From positions 1,543,800 through 1,607,799 of the forward strand of contig NC_079206.1 of the NCBI RefSeq assembly GCF_026745355.1: DNA of 64,000 nt. The letters run 5' to 3'. This document shows positions 22,671-36,100 of this stretch, piece after piece. This stretch comes from Beta vulgaris subsp. vulgaris. Its lineage: Eukaryota > Streptophyta > Magnoliopsida > Caryophyllales > Amaranthaceae. A program made the translations under genes and the position numbers. The first letter of the stretch is position 1. The number at the start of each line of letters is the position of its first letter. The notes beneath the pieces were generated by a model, which saw only the letters and a list, made by a program, of their open reading frames with translations, searched no databases and was not told the DNA's origin.

Positions 22671-25600
22671 ATGGGTCTGCTTTCTAACAGGTATTCTAAA
22701 ATTTGAAACATGGATCTTCTTAATTTTGTTGCTTGTTTTCGTTACATCTTACAATCATATGCATCAATCCAATTTCTAATTTTGTCAAAGTTTGCATTTT
22801 TTGGCACTAATTATTAAATTTTCAAACAGGATTGATCGGAACAGCCTTAAACCTGGGGATCATATCTACTCTTGGAGGGCTGCTTATGTTTACGCCCATC
22901 ATGGTATTCTTTGTTTGCTCGTTTTGGGATTTAATATGATTTTAGTACAATTTTGAGATTTTTTTGGGTTTTTTTTTTTTTTTTAATGTTTTATTTTCTG
23001 ATATTTGATGATTGTGGTTGTTTAATTTTAAAATTTATGAACATTTGTTATTGTTTTTTTCTTAGCGCTTTCATGTAATTTGATGTTGTGTTTTTTGTTT
23101 TGGGTTTTGAGTGGGGAGGATTTATTTTTGAATTTACTCTCCTTCTAATTATTTGAAGTTGCAGAAAGTTTGTAACTGGATTAAGGTTAGTTGATCAAAG
23201 GGATTAATGCAGCAAAGTTGTGTCGAATTCAAATTAATATACGGGGAATTGGAAGGATAATTGTTAAGCCCCGTTCTTTTGGATCGAGAGAAACTAAACT
23301 TAATTGAACTGAACTGAATTTTGAAAATAAGTCCAAAAGAACAGGGCCTAAGTCTTAGGTCTAGTTCCTTGTTTAGATTACTTAACTAAGGTTGGTGTCG
23401 AGAATCAAGGCAGTTGAAGAAACCATGTTCATTGTAATTGTCATAGGCTCATAGGCAGATCTGCTCTTTTGATATATATAGGGACTCTTAAATCGGGTTT
23501 CTTCTGAGGAACTTGATATTGCTTTTTAAATAGTACTTCTATTGAACTTACTTCTACTAGTTAGTTTTAAACTTACTTCCAGTGTATGACTTGGTTGCAG
23601 ATGACTGACATTGTGACATGTACTTCTATCGTTATTTCGTATCAGTTTTTTTTCAAAATTTCTAGCCTCTTGCAAAGGCTATTGCTTGTGCAGGCTAGTT
23701 GCAAATGCAATATATCTTAGGGTGGGATATTTGACTGTATTAACATTAGTTGGGACTTGGGATTGAGGAGTAGTGGTGGTATTTTGTTGTCCCTTATTTG
23801 GCTTACTTTTTTGGGGGTGCTTGTCACTTTCTCTTATCTGTTATAGTATTTATCTCTTCTGTCTTAAAGTCAAGTGTATGCTGGGATGGAATCTTATGTT
23901 TGAGTATGTCATACATGACGATCCTCTTAGAAGTATATTCCTTTTTTCTTTCTTCTCCAAAAGGTTGTTATTTGCTTTCTCTTTTAACTCTCAGTAGAAG
24001 AGAATGGAGACGGAAAATCTATGTGGATGACTACATGAGGTAGAATCGTGACTTATGCAACCAACTCCATCCTATTAGGATTAAGTCTTTTGTATTGTTG
24101 TCCTTGTTAGTAGGCTATGAATGAATTAGCTTGAACTGGTGTGTATATGGTTTAGCAGAAGTCTTATCATCATCAAATCCCCACGCAATCTATATGCTTG
24201 TTGTCCGTGTATTTTGAGGCAAGGGTGACTGAACAACTTACAGACTTGTACTGGACAAGTACTGAAATACTGAACCACTCACAAGACAACTGCATAAAAT
24301 CATTCTGCTGTACTAAACTAATTATGTAAGGATGCGTAGTCATAGACGACAAATAAAGACTTGCATTTATATATGAAAGTAATGTGATGTTTATATTAGC
24401 AACCTTTGCGGTGTTATACCCCCTCCAATATACCCTGATTTTAGATGTTGGTACGGTAATCATATTTGTGCTACAAGTCATAAGTTTATGAATTATGATG
24501 AGTTGTATTTGTCCATAAGACACGTAATCTTTTGAATCCAGCTTTTAGAAATTGTTGCTATTGCTGGGTATCAAAAAACTTTACCAGGCTTTTCAAGACT
24601 TAAAACTCTTGTAGAATTGCAGATCCTGGTGACTGTGGCCTTGTTAAATGTATCCTTAATTACCGGTCTTTTTGTGCAGTTATGTGTAGTTTGGCACCTG
24701 GCTTACCAGTGAAGCATTTAAAAGTTATATGATTACGGTAGTGTCACCCTGAATTTTAAGTTTTAGATAGAAATTTATGACTCTAAATCATATGTAAAAA
24801 TTGAGGCTAAGTATATCAGTTAAGTAATTGATTATTTATGAGAGACTCCGATTAGTTGATTTAGGCCTTCTTCTTTTGGACTTAAATTCAGTTCACTTTA
24901 GTTCAACTAGTTTCCTCTGACAGTTTCAGTTTGATTCTATTCGATTCAGTTTAGTTAATTTCAGTTCGAAAGAACATGGCCTTACTCATTGACAGAATAT
25001 ATGCGTCTTATACTAGTTAGGAAAACAAAGAAAATGAATAGCCAAAAACAATGATCAATTTCATAGGAACTTGAGATTTCTTTTCTTTTCATGTTAGAAA
25101 TAGATTATTTTATATGTGCTCTCTAATCTCGTGAGGTGCTAACTGGATTTCCAGCTTTACAAGCTAATCAAGGTCATTTGTAATGGCTTTGTAATCTTTC
25201 TTCTTCACTTGCCATTTGCAGGAAACTTGACTTGTCATAAGACTCTTAACTCATTTCGTTATTAATGAATGTAGGTATATATGTTGGGGACAATAAAGTG
25301 ATCCACTTCACTAGACGTGGACAAGAAGTAGGAACAGGGACTGTTTTGGATATCCTGTTAGTAAGCTCAGGACCTACTCGCTCTTATGTACCATGCTCTA
25401 CTTGTATTCCTCCTGAAGAAGGGCATGGGGTTGTCTCGTCATGTCTAGATTGCTTTCTTGCGGGTGGCATCTTGTATAGGTTTGAATACAATGTCAACCC
25501 CTCCCTTTTTGTAGCAAAACTGCGTGGTGGGACGTGCACTCTTGCAGCATCAGATCCTGCCGAAACTGTGGTGCACCGAGCAAAATTTCTTCTCAACAAT

Positions 25601-25948
25601 GGCTTTGGCTTCTACAATGTCTTCAAGAACAACTGTGAGGATTTCACTATATACTGCAAAACAGGGCTCGTAGTGGTTGACCAAGTTACTATGGGTCAAA
25701 GTGGGCAAGCAGTATCATTAATCGGGGGTCCGATTGCAGCTGTTCTTTCCACACCCTTGCGATTTTTAACGACCAACCCCTATGGGATGGCTGTAGTTGC
25801 CGTGGGTGTATACTGTACAAGCAGAGTTGCCGCTGATATTGGCATGAGGAAGGATGTTATGAAGTTGGAGGTTGAAGATTTAACTAGACGGCTAACTCTG
25901 GGTGCATTTCAGGCGCTCAGCCCAGAGCTTCCAGGCCCTATCAGCTAG
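22671..25948 (+). CDS. LRAT/NC-domain protein (LEAD-SENSITIVE 1-like)
   Basis: Three exons, 22671-22690, 22830-22903 and 25275-25948, giving 255 residues with GT-AG introns (the second is 2.4 kb). The N-terminus [22 protein letters not shown] is typical of plant NC-domain proteins. LRAT-family catalytic positions are visible: His31 in HHGIYVG, His42 in KVIHF, and the nucleophile Cys152 in NNCEDF. The fold is papain/NlpC-P60-like; animal relatives are acyltransferases or phospholipases, whereas the plant reaction is not established. A hydrophobic stretch at about 175-215 ([20 protein letters not shown]) may be membrane-associated, and a charged helix follows ([10 protein letters not shown]). 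Intron 2 carries two small Tourist-like MITEs, and satellite array 2 ends just upstream. The family call is strong; the function is not. Confidence 0.9.
23268..23348. mobile_element. Short Tourist-like MITE in intron 2 of the LRAT-domain gene
   Basis: An 81-bp element with ends GCCCCGTTCTTTTGGA and TCCAAAAGAACAGGGCC, flanked by TAA on both sides. The interior contains TTGAACTGAACTGAA. It belongs with the element at 24,864. Confidence 0.8.
24864..24981. mobile_element. Short Tourist-like MITE in intron 2 of the LRAT-domain gene
   Basis: A 118-bp element with ends GGCCTTCTTCTTTTGGAC and CGAAAGAACATGGCC, flanked by TTA on both sides. The interior is rich in CAGTTCA/TTCAGTT motifs, as in the 23,268 copy. 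Confidence 0.78.
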
Positions 25949-27198
25949 TGTGCTTTTTGATCTGGTGGTTATGTTTGAAAATGTGGGTTTCGTTTTAACT
26001 TCTAACAATCTTCAGTTTTTAATGTGTATTTGGTACCCTGATAATTTACTCCCTTGTGAACAACTTATTTGTCACTGTTGTGTGAGGACGTCGAGAAGTA
26101 GGTTGTGGACTGTGGTTTAATGGAAACGACCTAATGGTACTCTTTACTATTGTATGTTGTACCCGATCCGAAAGACACTTTTGGTATCCCTGTGATTGTC
26201 TATTTGTCTATATGAATTTGCTGCTCTTTTCACAAAGAAAGGTGTGTGAGAACATTGCGCAAGAATTTTCTGTAGGTCCTTGCGGCGAGTAAAGAAATGC
26301 GTCACTTGGCATATGGAGGCTTTTGGACTGTAGACGTACTCTGTGTCTGTGTATACTATATTGGAATGGGGGTAAAGAAGAGTGGAATATATGTCAACAA
26401 AGAAAAGGGAGCGAACAAATTGGCAATGTATTCATCGACTCATCGTTGGTTAGCTTCTCAAATATGTTTAGTGCACCAGTTATCTATCGTAGGACCACAA
26501 GAACCCGATACACGAGGGCGTCAAACTCCTCCCCAACATCTTGCAACCTCTATCTTGCCTCAATCACAAGGATTCTAACTTCATAGTTAGGCTTACCATG
26601 GAATAATCAAAAGTCGAAACTTTTTAGAGCATCACCATAGTTGGGATATAGCAAAATTTTATAGTTTGAATCGAATAAATATTACCTAGCTGATTGGTAC
26701 AAGCAGCTTAGTTACAACATTGACATATTCATATTACATCATACAATAAAACTATCTACAAGAAAGTTTCTCTCTAACAAGACACCATATAGCATAAAAA
26801 ACAAATCAAATAATTAATTGAAGGAAAACCAATCTTCTGTTTGTCGCACAAGCCGAAGAAAAGGGTCTAATACTAGAACATAAACAAAAATCATTATGAG
26901 ATCTAACCAGATTTACCTAAATGTACAAATCTAACAGCCAGCAAAAGAATAAAGAACTAAAATACATGCTGGAAAAAAGAACTGTCAACTTCTATACAAC
27001 TCCAACATGCAGCTGAAACTTCAGACTTCCATAAACTTCGACAGGAAGAAACAGTTTTACTCGTACCAGATGGCCGTGATGCCCAGATCAAAGCAACGTA
27101 GCTCAAGCATGCTGGCAAAAGCTATAATATAATTACAGCTTCTCCATAGACGAACTGGGAAGTAGATTGAACCTTTCACTCGAAATAGCAACCTCAAA
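25949..27198. other. Intergenic, convergent 3' regions
   Basis: The LRAT-domain gene (plus) and SEC10 (minus) converge here. The first several hundred bases are the probable LRAT-gene 3' UTR, and bases next to 27,199 the probable SEC10 3' UTR. Open frames at 26,297-26,586 overlap in two registers and show no recognisable domain. No repeat identified. Confidence 0.4.
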
Positions 27199-30100
27199 TC
27201 AACCAAGACTTGGCCACAATGAGCTGAGTTTTGCCGCAAGTTTGGCAGACTTGTAGTCATCTCGAAGCTGAATAAATCTGGAAACGGAAATCAAAGTGCA
27301 CTTTCTTAGGAGAAAGCATATAATAAATAAATTCAGTTAAGAAAACTATTGACCAAATAAAATTTGCTTCACGTAGAGCTTCTCCTTCTCTTATTACTTT
27401 TGAGGTTTCAAGTAGGGGCATTCTAGGATTCTAGAAATTGAACCTCATATCTTCTAGCATATTAGATGAACTCCCTCCATTCAGAATACATACTATTTTA
27501 GGATGTTTGGAAAAAGTTATCACGTTTCCCAATAGTATTAGTAATGGTTTATTATAAGAGTTTTTGATATGCCACCAACTCAACAGGCCCAGTACTGAAA
27601 CCAAATGACGAGGAGGTAATATTGTGTCATACTATCGATCCCTTAATTATAAGGGGTTAGGACAAGGTTACCATCTATTTTTGGACAGAGTATGATTTGA
27701 GAATTAGTATAGCGCGCTGCTTGAAATTCTAAGACAAGTACAGCTAGGTAAGAGAAACACATGACAAAACAATTTGTAGGTTTCTTTCATTAAGGCTCCG
27801 TTTTCCTCTATTTTCAGTTTTACATTGTTTGGTTGGCAAAAGAGTGTAAAACCATTTTCCCTTGGGGTAAAATTACTCTCCCAATGATGGAAAACCATTT
27901 TCCTTTCAAAATGAAGGGAAAACTATTTTCCTTATCTCTCTTGTACACTCCTCTCACTACCTCCTTACTTTCCCTTTCATTTTCCTTTCATTTCATTATT
28001 TTTCTTACATCGAACCAAACAACGGAAAACTAATTTGGAATTGTGTTTTTCATTGTAAATTGTTTTCCATGAAAATCATTTTACACTGAAAATGATTTAC
28101 GCCCTACCAAACGGAGCCTAAAGAGAAACATATAACGAGACAATAGGTGGATCCAAGGTTGAGCAAGATGTATGCAGAATAAGAGAGAAAATTAAAGAGA
28201 AAGTGTAATAATTGGCAATGACCCTCCTTAAATAAGACTTAAAAAAAATATAAAGCAAAGAGGCGGACAAATTCAGAAATTGTAGTGCCACCACAATCAC
28301 ATTCATGGGACAAACATTTAGCAATGCTAGTACCTTTGGGCGTCTTTGCGGATACTTGGTGATCCCTCAAACAGAGTAGACAGACTTTCAGGAGCAACAA
28401 TGAAGACATTGGCCAAGCTAGAAGCAAAAAGTTGTGTTAGTTGTGACAATTATCAGATACACTACTATGTGATTTCAGTTTCAAGCATCTTACATTCCCA
28501 ACACTTCAAATTTCTCGTCGATAGAAGGAGCATTGAAGCTGCGCACAAATTCTCCATATTCTGTTATGTCACGTTTCAGTCGTAACCCCCCACTGAAAAG
28601 TAGAAACAGAAACCAGGTAATAAACCATATGTCAATGGAATATTACCAGAATTGAAGGAGTAAGATACAAAATTTTCAAAAGGCACTAGAAAAAGACCAC
28701 AACACAACTTGCTGTGCTGATCACTCTAATAGGAACCACTTCATTTTTCAAGAAAAGGCACACCTTTCGGACTAAAACGAGAAAGAAACGAACAAAGACC
28801 ATACTGCATCTATAACATTAATCGCAACCACTCAACAAGACACAGAACGACAATAACACCACTACCTCCTTACTAAAATTAATCTCCCAGCTACTTAAAC
28901 CCCCCGCCCCCAGAGGTTAATTTTTTTTTAAAAAGTAATACAAGCAAACACATTTTAAATACTGCAACCTCATGATTAATGCCATTCATTATTGGCAGTA
29001 CCCCTTCTTACAACCTTCTAGTAGCATTTAGCACTGTGTCCTCTCAGTCAGCCAAAGACACAGCTGATCACATAACTAGATCAAGAATCTTCCACTCCCT
29101 CCCCAACCCAGTGTATGTTATACATTGAGTATTGGGGAGGGGTAATATTGTAATTTCAAATAAGTAGTCTAACTTGGAGAGAAAGCAAGTGAGTTAGCTC
29201 TGTAAATATAGGATATTAGTGAGAAAAAAACGTACGGAGAAAATATTTGAGAGTTCATATAGTGGTTAGCTTTAGGAGTGTGTCGAGTCACTCGAAAATT
29301 TGATAATCTATCTTTATTTTCTGCAAATCCATTTTAAGTAATCAAAATCATCTTCATCTTCTTTTTATTTTACTGTCTAAATATCTAGTTCATTACAGTG
29401 TACCATCCTAAACGAGCAACTTCTTCAGCTCCAGAATTAATTTTCTACCATTTCAAAATTTAGGGAAAAATTCTATATGATATCCTTGGACTATTGACTT
29501 TTCCATATGGTACAATTGGAAGTGTTTGAATTCCACGTGGTACCCCCTAATATTGACATTTCTATGTGGTAGCATCACAAATAATCATATGATACTCTTG
29601 TAATCTAGATCAAGACTATGAACAATATATCTGTGAAAATCGGTTACCCAGAAGGCAAAGAGCGATGATGAAACATATCTCCACGATTGACGAATTTCAA
29701 TATCTCTGAAGCTGAGACTTACACTATCGTCAATCTCAGAGATTTGTTAATATTTCCTCCACGGCAAAGTACTTCCAGTCTAGAGAGATGGTGAGAAAGG
29801 ACCATATGGTGCTATACAAGATATGTTACCTGGGATTGAAAGTGAACTTCTGCCAGTGACTGAGCAGCAACTTATGCAAGCGGTTTCCCTGAAAAAAAAG
29901 TTAACTATCAAAGACAAATCATCCACATAAATTCTAACAAACAAACTTAAAGGGAAGAGAAATTAAAAAGCATAGTTGTCAGTAATGTGTTTCGCTTCTT
30001 AGTAGTGCCCTAACCAGCTTTGCAGCTTTCTTTCCCATTGTCCAGTATTAAAATAACATTCTGAAGGATATAAGGTTTGCTGTCTCTAGGTTCAAGGATG

Positions 30101-33100
30101 TCAGGATTTGAATATTTGAGCATGTAACGGAATATTCATATGGTACTATGGTAGATAATATCTTTTCTTTCATTAACAAAGAAACTTGGCTAACAAAGAT
30201 GACAAAACTCAGGAGGTAACTCCCCCATGAAATCATGATCTGGCTGGGAAGCTAAGTGCATAACTATTGTACATCCAGCAACATACCATCGTTTTCCTGC
30301 GCAGCTCATGGCTTTATGTTTTTTGAATTTACAACTATGTGTATCCAAATATTTCCAATTTCTCATGCATTCATTTATAATATTTTTAAGGACTCCATTG
30401 TGCCACAAGGCCCACAACTATCAAGAACGCATAAACCCATAAAATGTTATAAATGTCGGTGAATCTCAAAAGCCATAGGCAATTATCTTCTCTAATACTC
30501 CCTCCGTTCATATTAATTTACTCACTTCACTTTGGGGGAGAACCAAGGAGAAAGTACAAAAGTATGAAAGAGAAACTGAAAAGGTGGAGAGAAAAATTGG
30601 AAAGTGAGAGAGAGAAACAAAAGAGTGGGTTAAAATATTAAAAAGTGAATGACATGGGTGAAAAAAGAGGAGAAAGTAGATGTGATATGTTACCAAATAT
30701 AGAAAAAGCAACAGTGTGTAGACTGTAGATTAAAAAGAAACGGACTAAAAAGGAAAGTGTGTAGATTAAAAAGAAGCGGAGGGAGTGGTTCCAGATAAAA
30801 AGATGAGATATGATGCTAAGTACTGGCACACATCATTTACATTGTTATTTGGGAATTTTCCACTTTGGTACCGCGAGATTTGGCATAATTCATTATTTCC
30901 ACTTAGTTGCCAATTCACTAAATCGATCTTAGTGCCTTAAAAATTATATCCTTCTACACCTTAGTGTCCTACAGCTTAGTTTAGATAACGAGTCATGTGC
31001 CTGCATGTTCATTGGATGACAGATATGCATATCGGAAACCCTCGCCTAACCAGAGTCCCCAAAAAAACACCATATAGACCACATAGATAATTTCCTTTTT
31101 TTTCCCTCTGCCTTTGTCCTAAATCTCTAAACGCACCATACTAAAAATAAAAAGCTAGAATATTGCTTCGATTTGGAGAGAACTTCAAACGCAAAACAAG
31201 AGCAACACAAAAAAGGATTACTTAAGCAGAGCTTTTAACAGTATTAACTGCAGGCCTCTAAAGTGGAAAAATAATCAAAGAGGAAAGCAAAATGAAAACA
31301 CACGGTACCAAAGCAGAATTATGCCAAATCTCAAGGCACCAAAGTGGAAATTAAATTTCTTCTGAATGGGTAAACACGTCATAGTTATAAGATGGGTGAA
31401 CACATAAAGATACTCCCTCTACTCATCGATGTTCTTAGTTGAAATCTTTTTAGACACAATAAAAGTCAAACTAGGAACATCAAAAGGGAACCGAGTGAGT
31501 AGTATAAAGTACTGTAACAGGTGTTATGAAGCAGTTTCTATAAGTTACTCTCACACAGAAAATATGAGATCTGAGTAAAACAAAACCATAACCCACAAGG
31601 TTCAACTGATATGGAAGTGAATTAGGAAGCAAATTGCAGAACTTGGATGGAGATTCCTATCACCAAACCATTTCATAGACTGGGTTTAACCTTGATATAC
31701 TTGATATCTTCATAGATAGGGAGACACTCAGACTATTCATTAGAATGCATGATAAAAGACACAAAACGCATAGATTATTGGAAATGATACAGTATGTACA
31801 TTTGAGCACAAAAGGCACATCATAAACCACAAACAACACTGAAACTCGTTGATGCATATATATATCAGTCTAAATACGTAAAAATTGCATCAACATGATG
31901 GGAAATAATTAGAATTCTATACCATTTCAGTAAGAAACGCCTGCTTGTTAAGACCCTCTAGAGCAGTGAAAGCAGACTCCAGGACACGGGAGAGATATGT
32001 AACAACTCTGCAGGTGTAAAACAATCGCATAAGAACAACATTGATGCATAAACTTCATTTTCTAACATAGATTTTAAACATCTCTATGTGATAAGTGACT
32101 GTCATTGATTGTAAACACTATTAGTGAGGTCCTTCCTTGGAATCTCAAGGGAATCAAACCAATCAATAGCAGAAATACACTTTGAGCTCTGAATTGCATA
32201 TGCTTCAGATCTCGGCTTCAGCCAAAAGCAACACAGGCAACCAATATAAAGCAAAAAAAAAAAAAGATACCTAGTACATGCACTAGTAGCCCTATGATCA
32301 GGAATAATTCCATCATCTGGTGAGCGGTAATCAGTTGCCTTCTGCTCAGCTGACAACAATCTTTCTACCTATACAAAAGTCAGAAATGCATATTAAAGCC
32401 TACTAGATAATATAACGTGAAGGCGGCAGTACAGCATGTAAATAGAGAAAATTGCAAAGGCGACACTGAAGTCTTGTTGAAGAAAGGCAAAGCAGAAAAA
32501 AAGCACCCAATTTTGAATTATTAAACTAAACCTAACAGATCATAAAGTAAACGCAGCCATCAGTCTCATAAGTACAAAATCACTCAGGTAATAGGTATCA
32601 AACCTCAGCCATCACAGTGTCAATGCATTGCTGTAGTCCTTTATGGGCTGCAGATTCTGCTTTAGACATCGCTGTAGCCATTTCCTCACATGACGCAGCA
32701 TGTGCCCCATCAACAGGCAGTAAAAGCCGGGATATAGAATTCGCAAAATACTGAAGAGAAAACTGTCTTAAGTAATGCTTTTTAAAGACAATCAGATCAA
32801 TATAGGCAACAATATAACCTTCCACTAACATACTTGCTGGACTAAAGCCACACTACTTGCACAACGCTGTACAGCAACCATGAAAGATCTGAAGCTGCTT
32901 TCACCAGCGGCTGCAGCTGCTTCTGCCTACACATAGCCAATTGACATCTAGTGAGTCAAGTAATATGGAAGCACAATGCCAACAAAAAAATGGAAATAAA
33001 AATTGTTTGTCAGGTGTAAACATCATGATCTATCAAATACTATTGAAAAGTATACTGTACTTCCTATTGTAATTAGAACTATGAAATTTTTAAACGCCTG

Positions 33101-36100
33101 TTCAGCAGGAAATTCGTGAAATATTACAGCGGAAGCAGCAGCAGCGGCCACTCTTCTGCTGATATTTGTTCCCAAAACAAATCTTTCCCGTAGAGCTGCA
33201 GCCTCTGTCAAGCCTTCCCTAGCCCTTTCAAGGCCTTCAGTCAAGTACTGGCTGACCTGATCATACACAAGTAATCATGAAAGATAAGTTATCATACCTT
33301 TAGTAACCACAGGTAATGGCAGAAGCAGAAGACCACCAACTTACTTGGTCCAAGACACATGTGAACACCGCCCTTACATTTGCTGCAAGAACAGATGGCT
33401 GAAAAACAATCGCAAAAGATATATCAAACAAAAACCATTAGCAATGCCCCACAAGATTCGACGATCACAGCAATTATACAGACTATAAGTCTATACTGCC
33501 TTGGACTAATAGACAAATTATAATAGAGTTAGATGCAGACAGCAGCAAATCCAGCCATAGTTATATCACTCCTAGTCACTGTTACCTAGATTCTCAGACA
33601 TTTTGGTGTATGGATAGGGTATGGAAACTTAATAACTAATTATACCCAGTTTTAAAACTAATTCACAACTGTTACAGCGTATGGACTATCATGTAATACA
33701 TACCAATTCCCCCAATTTGCTTCATGGTTTCGCAGGGTGATGAGTAAATCATATGTCCAACACAACAGGCTAGGATCAAAAGTCCCTGAATTACATTAGC
33801 ATTTGAGAGAGTAACAGGTAGAGGAAGATACAGACTAAGTCAAACGGAAAGTAGATCCTTAGTACATGTTTGGTTGGGAAATTTCAGGGCTTGATACGGA
33901 ATCTAGTAAGGGATTCCCTTACAACTTGTTTGGTTTGAAGAGTAGGCAAACCCTTTCCATTACTTGACGTAAACCACCGCCAAATTGTTACACCTCCAAG
34001 GACTGCTGTAACAATTCCCGTCACCCGCCTCATTGCCCTCAAGCTTGCTTTCTCGCTCAGATGCTCGGGGTCATAGCCCACTGCCCACCGCTCCTTACTT
34101 CTCTCTCCGCTTCAATCTCTCCACCCTTGGCATACTTCCTCGTTTTCATCTTGTATTTTGATTGGAAATTCAATTCTAAAAATAATTAATTTTCTAACGA
34201 AAAATATTCATCTCACTCCTCCCACCCGTGGAGGAAACCACACTGCAAATTTGCCGAATAGCCACGTACCAATTATGGATAGTTGCTAATACGGTGGAAT
34301 CTACTTTTAGAAAGTTCGGTAATTTTCATAGTGGCTTTTTATAGAATTTATAAACTATGTTTACCTTATTAAAGTAAATAATTATGCTTCGAAGTTATTG
34401 AGAAAATGTTATCTACAGAAGTGATGTACCGTTTTATATAAATGATATAATTCTTTCTCTTTTAATAACAGTGATATACTTCTTATTTGAGGACAATTGT
34501 GCTTCCACTGCTTTAATGAACCAAACAACAAGAGAGAAAGTTCATGGGTAATTGATTCCACTACTTGGTTGAACCAAACACATTATAAAAGTAACGGTTC
34601 CTATTAGCACTCCTTTCCTTATATGATTCCATTCCTTTTTCATTTCACTATGTTGAAACCAGATGATCCCTTATTGTAACAGAATTCCAATAGCAGGGCA
34701 TACATTATCTAAGTCTCGAGTACCACAAAAATTTGAATTACATGCAGAAAGGCACTGAATTTCTGAGTTCCAAAGTTATCTGGAAAGTAGATACAGCGAT
34801 TCATGGGACATGCAGGACATGCCTTTTTGAGGATAACCAATTTAAGGCCTTGTTCTCTTAAACTTTCAAAAATCTTATTTAGTAAAGACAAGCTTCAGTT
34901 TATAAAAATAAATTTCAATCAGTACAAATAAGTTCAAGCTGGCAAAAATCAGTTTCACTCAGTAGATAGCAGTGATTTCATAGAGCAAACACAATAGTGA
35001 ATCGGTAAATTTAATCAGTAAACATCAGTTTCAATACATAAACTGTATAAATCAGTTCTGTTCGGTAATATTAAATTCAGTTCAGCAAAAATCAGGTGAA
35101 GAGAAGAGGGCCTGAACAGTGCTCTAGGTACATTATTACCTCAGGTAAACATTACAGTACGGCATGCTCTATTCCACATTGAAAAGGAACACAGCAAAAG
35201 ATAGCCATAATATGCAGACCACTGACTGAGGATGAGTGCAGGAAAAACATTCATGGATTTTGAATTGAAAATTTGGTGGTGCACAACCATCAAAAGGCAG
35301 AAAAAGGCCAGAACTTGAAATAAATATTACCTGTGAAGAAAATATATTGCACCTGGACACCGCTTCCTCATTCCAACGTACCAATTCTGTCACCACAGCA
35401 ACAGATATTTGTTGGTGATTAGATGCTATAGAAGCTCCTTTAGATCGTCCAATACTCCCACTGCCACCTAACTCAGCAAGACTTTCAGCACGCAATTCTT
35501 CCATCTATATAATAGATTATACGTCAAGCAAACAAAGATTACACAATAGCTACAGAATTGAATCTTAAATTTCTCAAGTTACAGCAAAAAGGGGCAGCAC
35601 AGGATCCGACCTTTGCTTGGTATAGTTGTCTAAGAGAGGCCTGTTCATGTTCATGGTAATCCTCCTTGTGTGCAGAAAACAAAGATTCCGTTAGACCTGA
35701 CACATACAGACAGAATTCAATCAACTTTTACATAAAGGTTACAACATTTATGGAAGATATTAAAAGATACTTCCTTCGCGTTATTTAAGTTGCAACACTT
35801 TCCATTTTGGGAAATGTCACAATAGTTGCAACATTTCATATTTAGAAACTTTTGTGTCGTAAAATTCCAATACTCCCCTAATTTAACCAACTAAATACAA
35901 AATCTTTATAAACCCACTCCCCCCCCCCCTCACACACCCCTCCAACATACCACCCCGCCCCTAAATCCCAACACTGGAGCTGAAAAACACCATCATCCTC
36001 CTCAAGAGAGCCAAAAAACCCCACCATTATCCTCATGCTATGTCATTCCCATCAAAACAATCATCATCCCTACCCTCACCCTCACCCACATTGTAGACTA

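Noticed and set aside
24173..24523. 116-codon minus-strand frame in LRAT-gene intron 2
   Set aside because: No recognisable domain, unusual composition, and located inside an intron of an intact gene.
26297..26586. Two overlapping frames downstream of the LRAT-domain gene
   Set aside because: They overlap in different registers without any domain; probably 3' UTR or intergenic chance frames.
27471..27690. Stowaway MITE beginning CTCCCTCCATTCAG
   Set aside because: A left end is visible, but no convincing right end or TA duplication was found.
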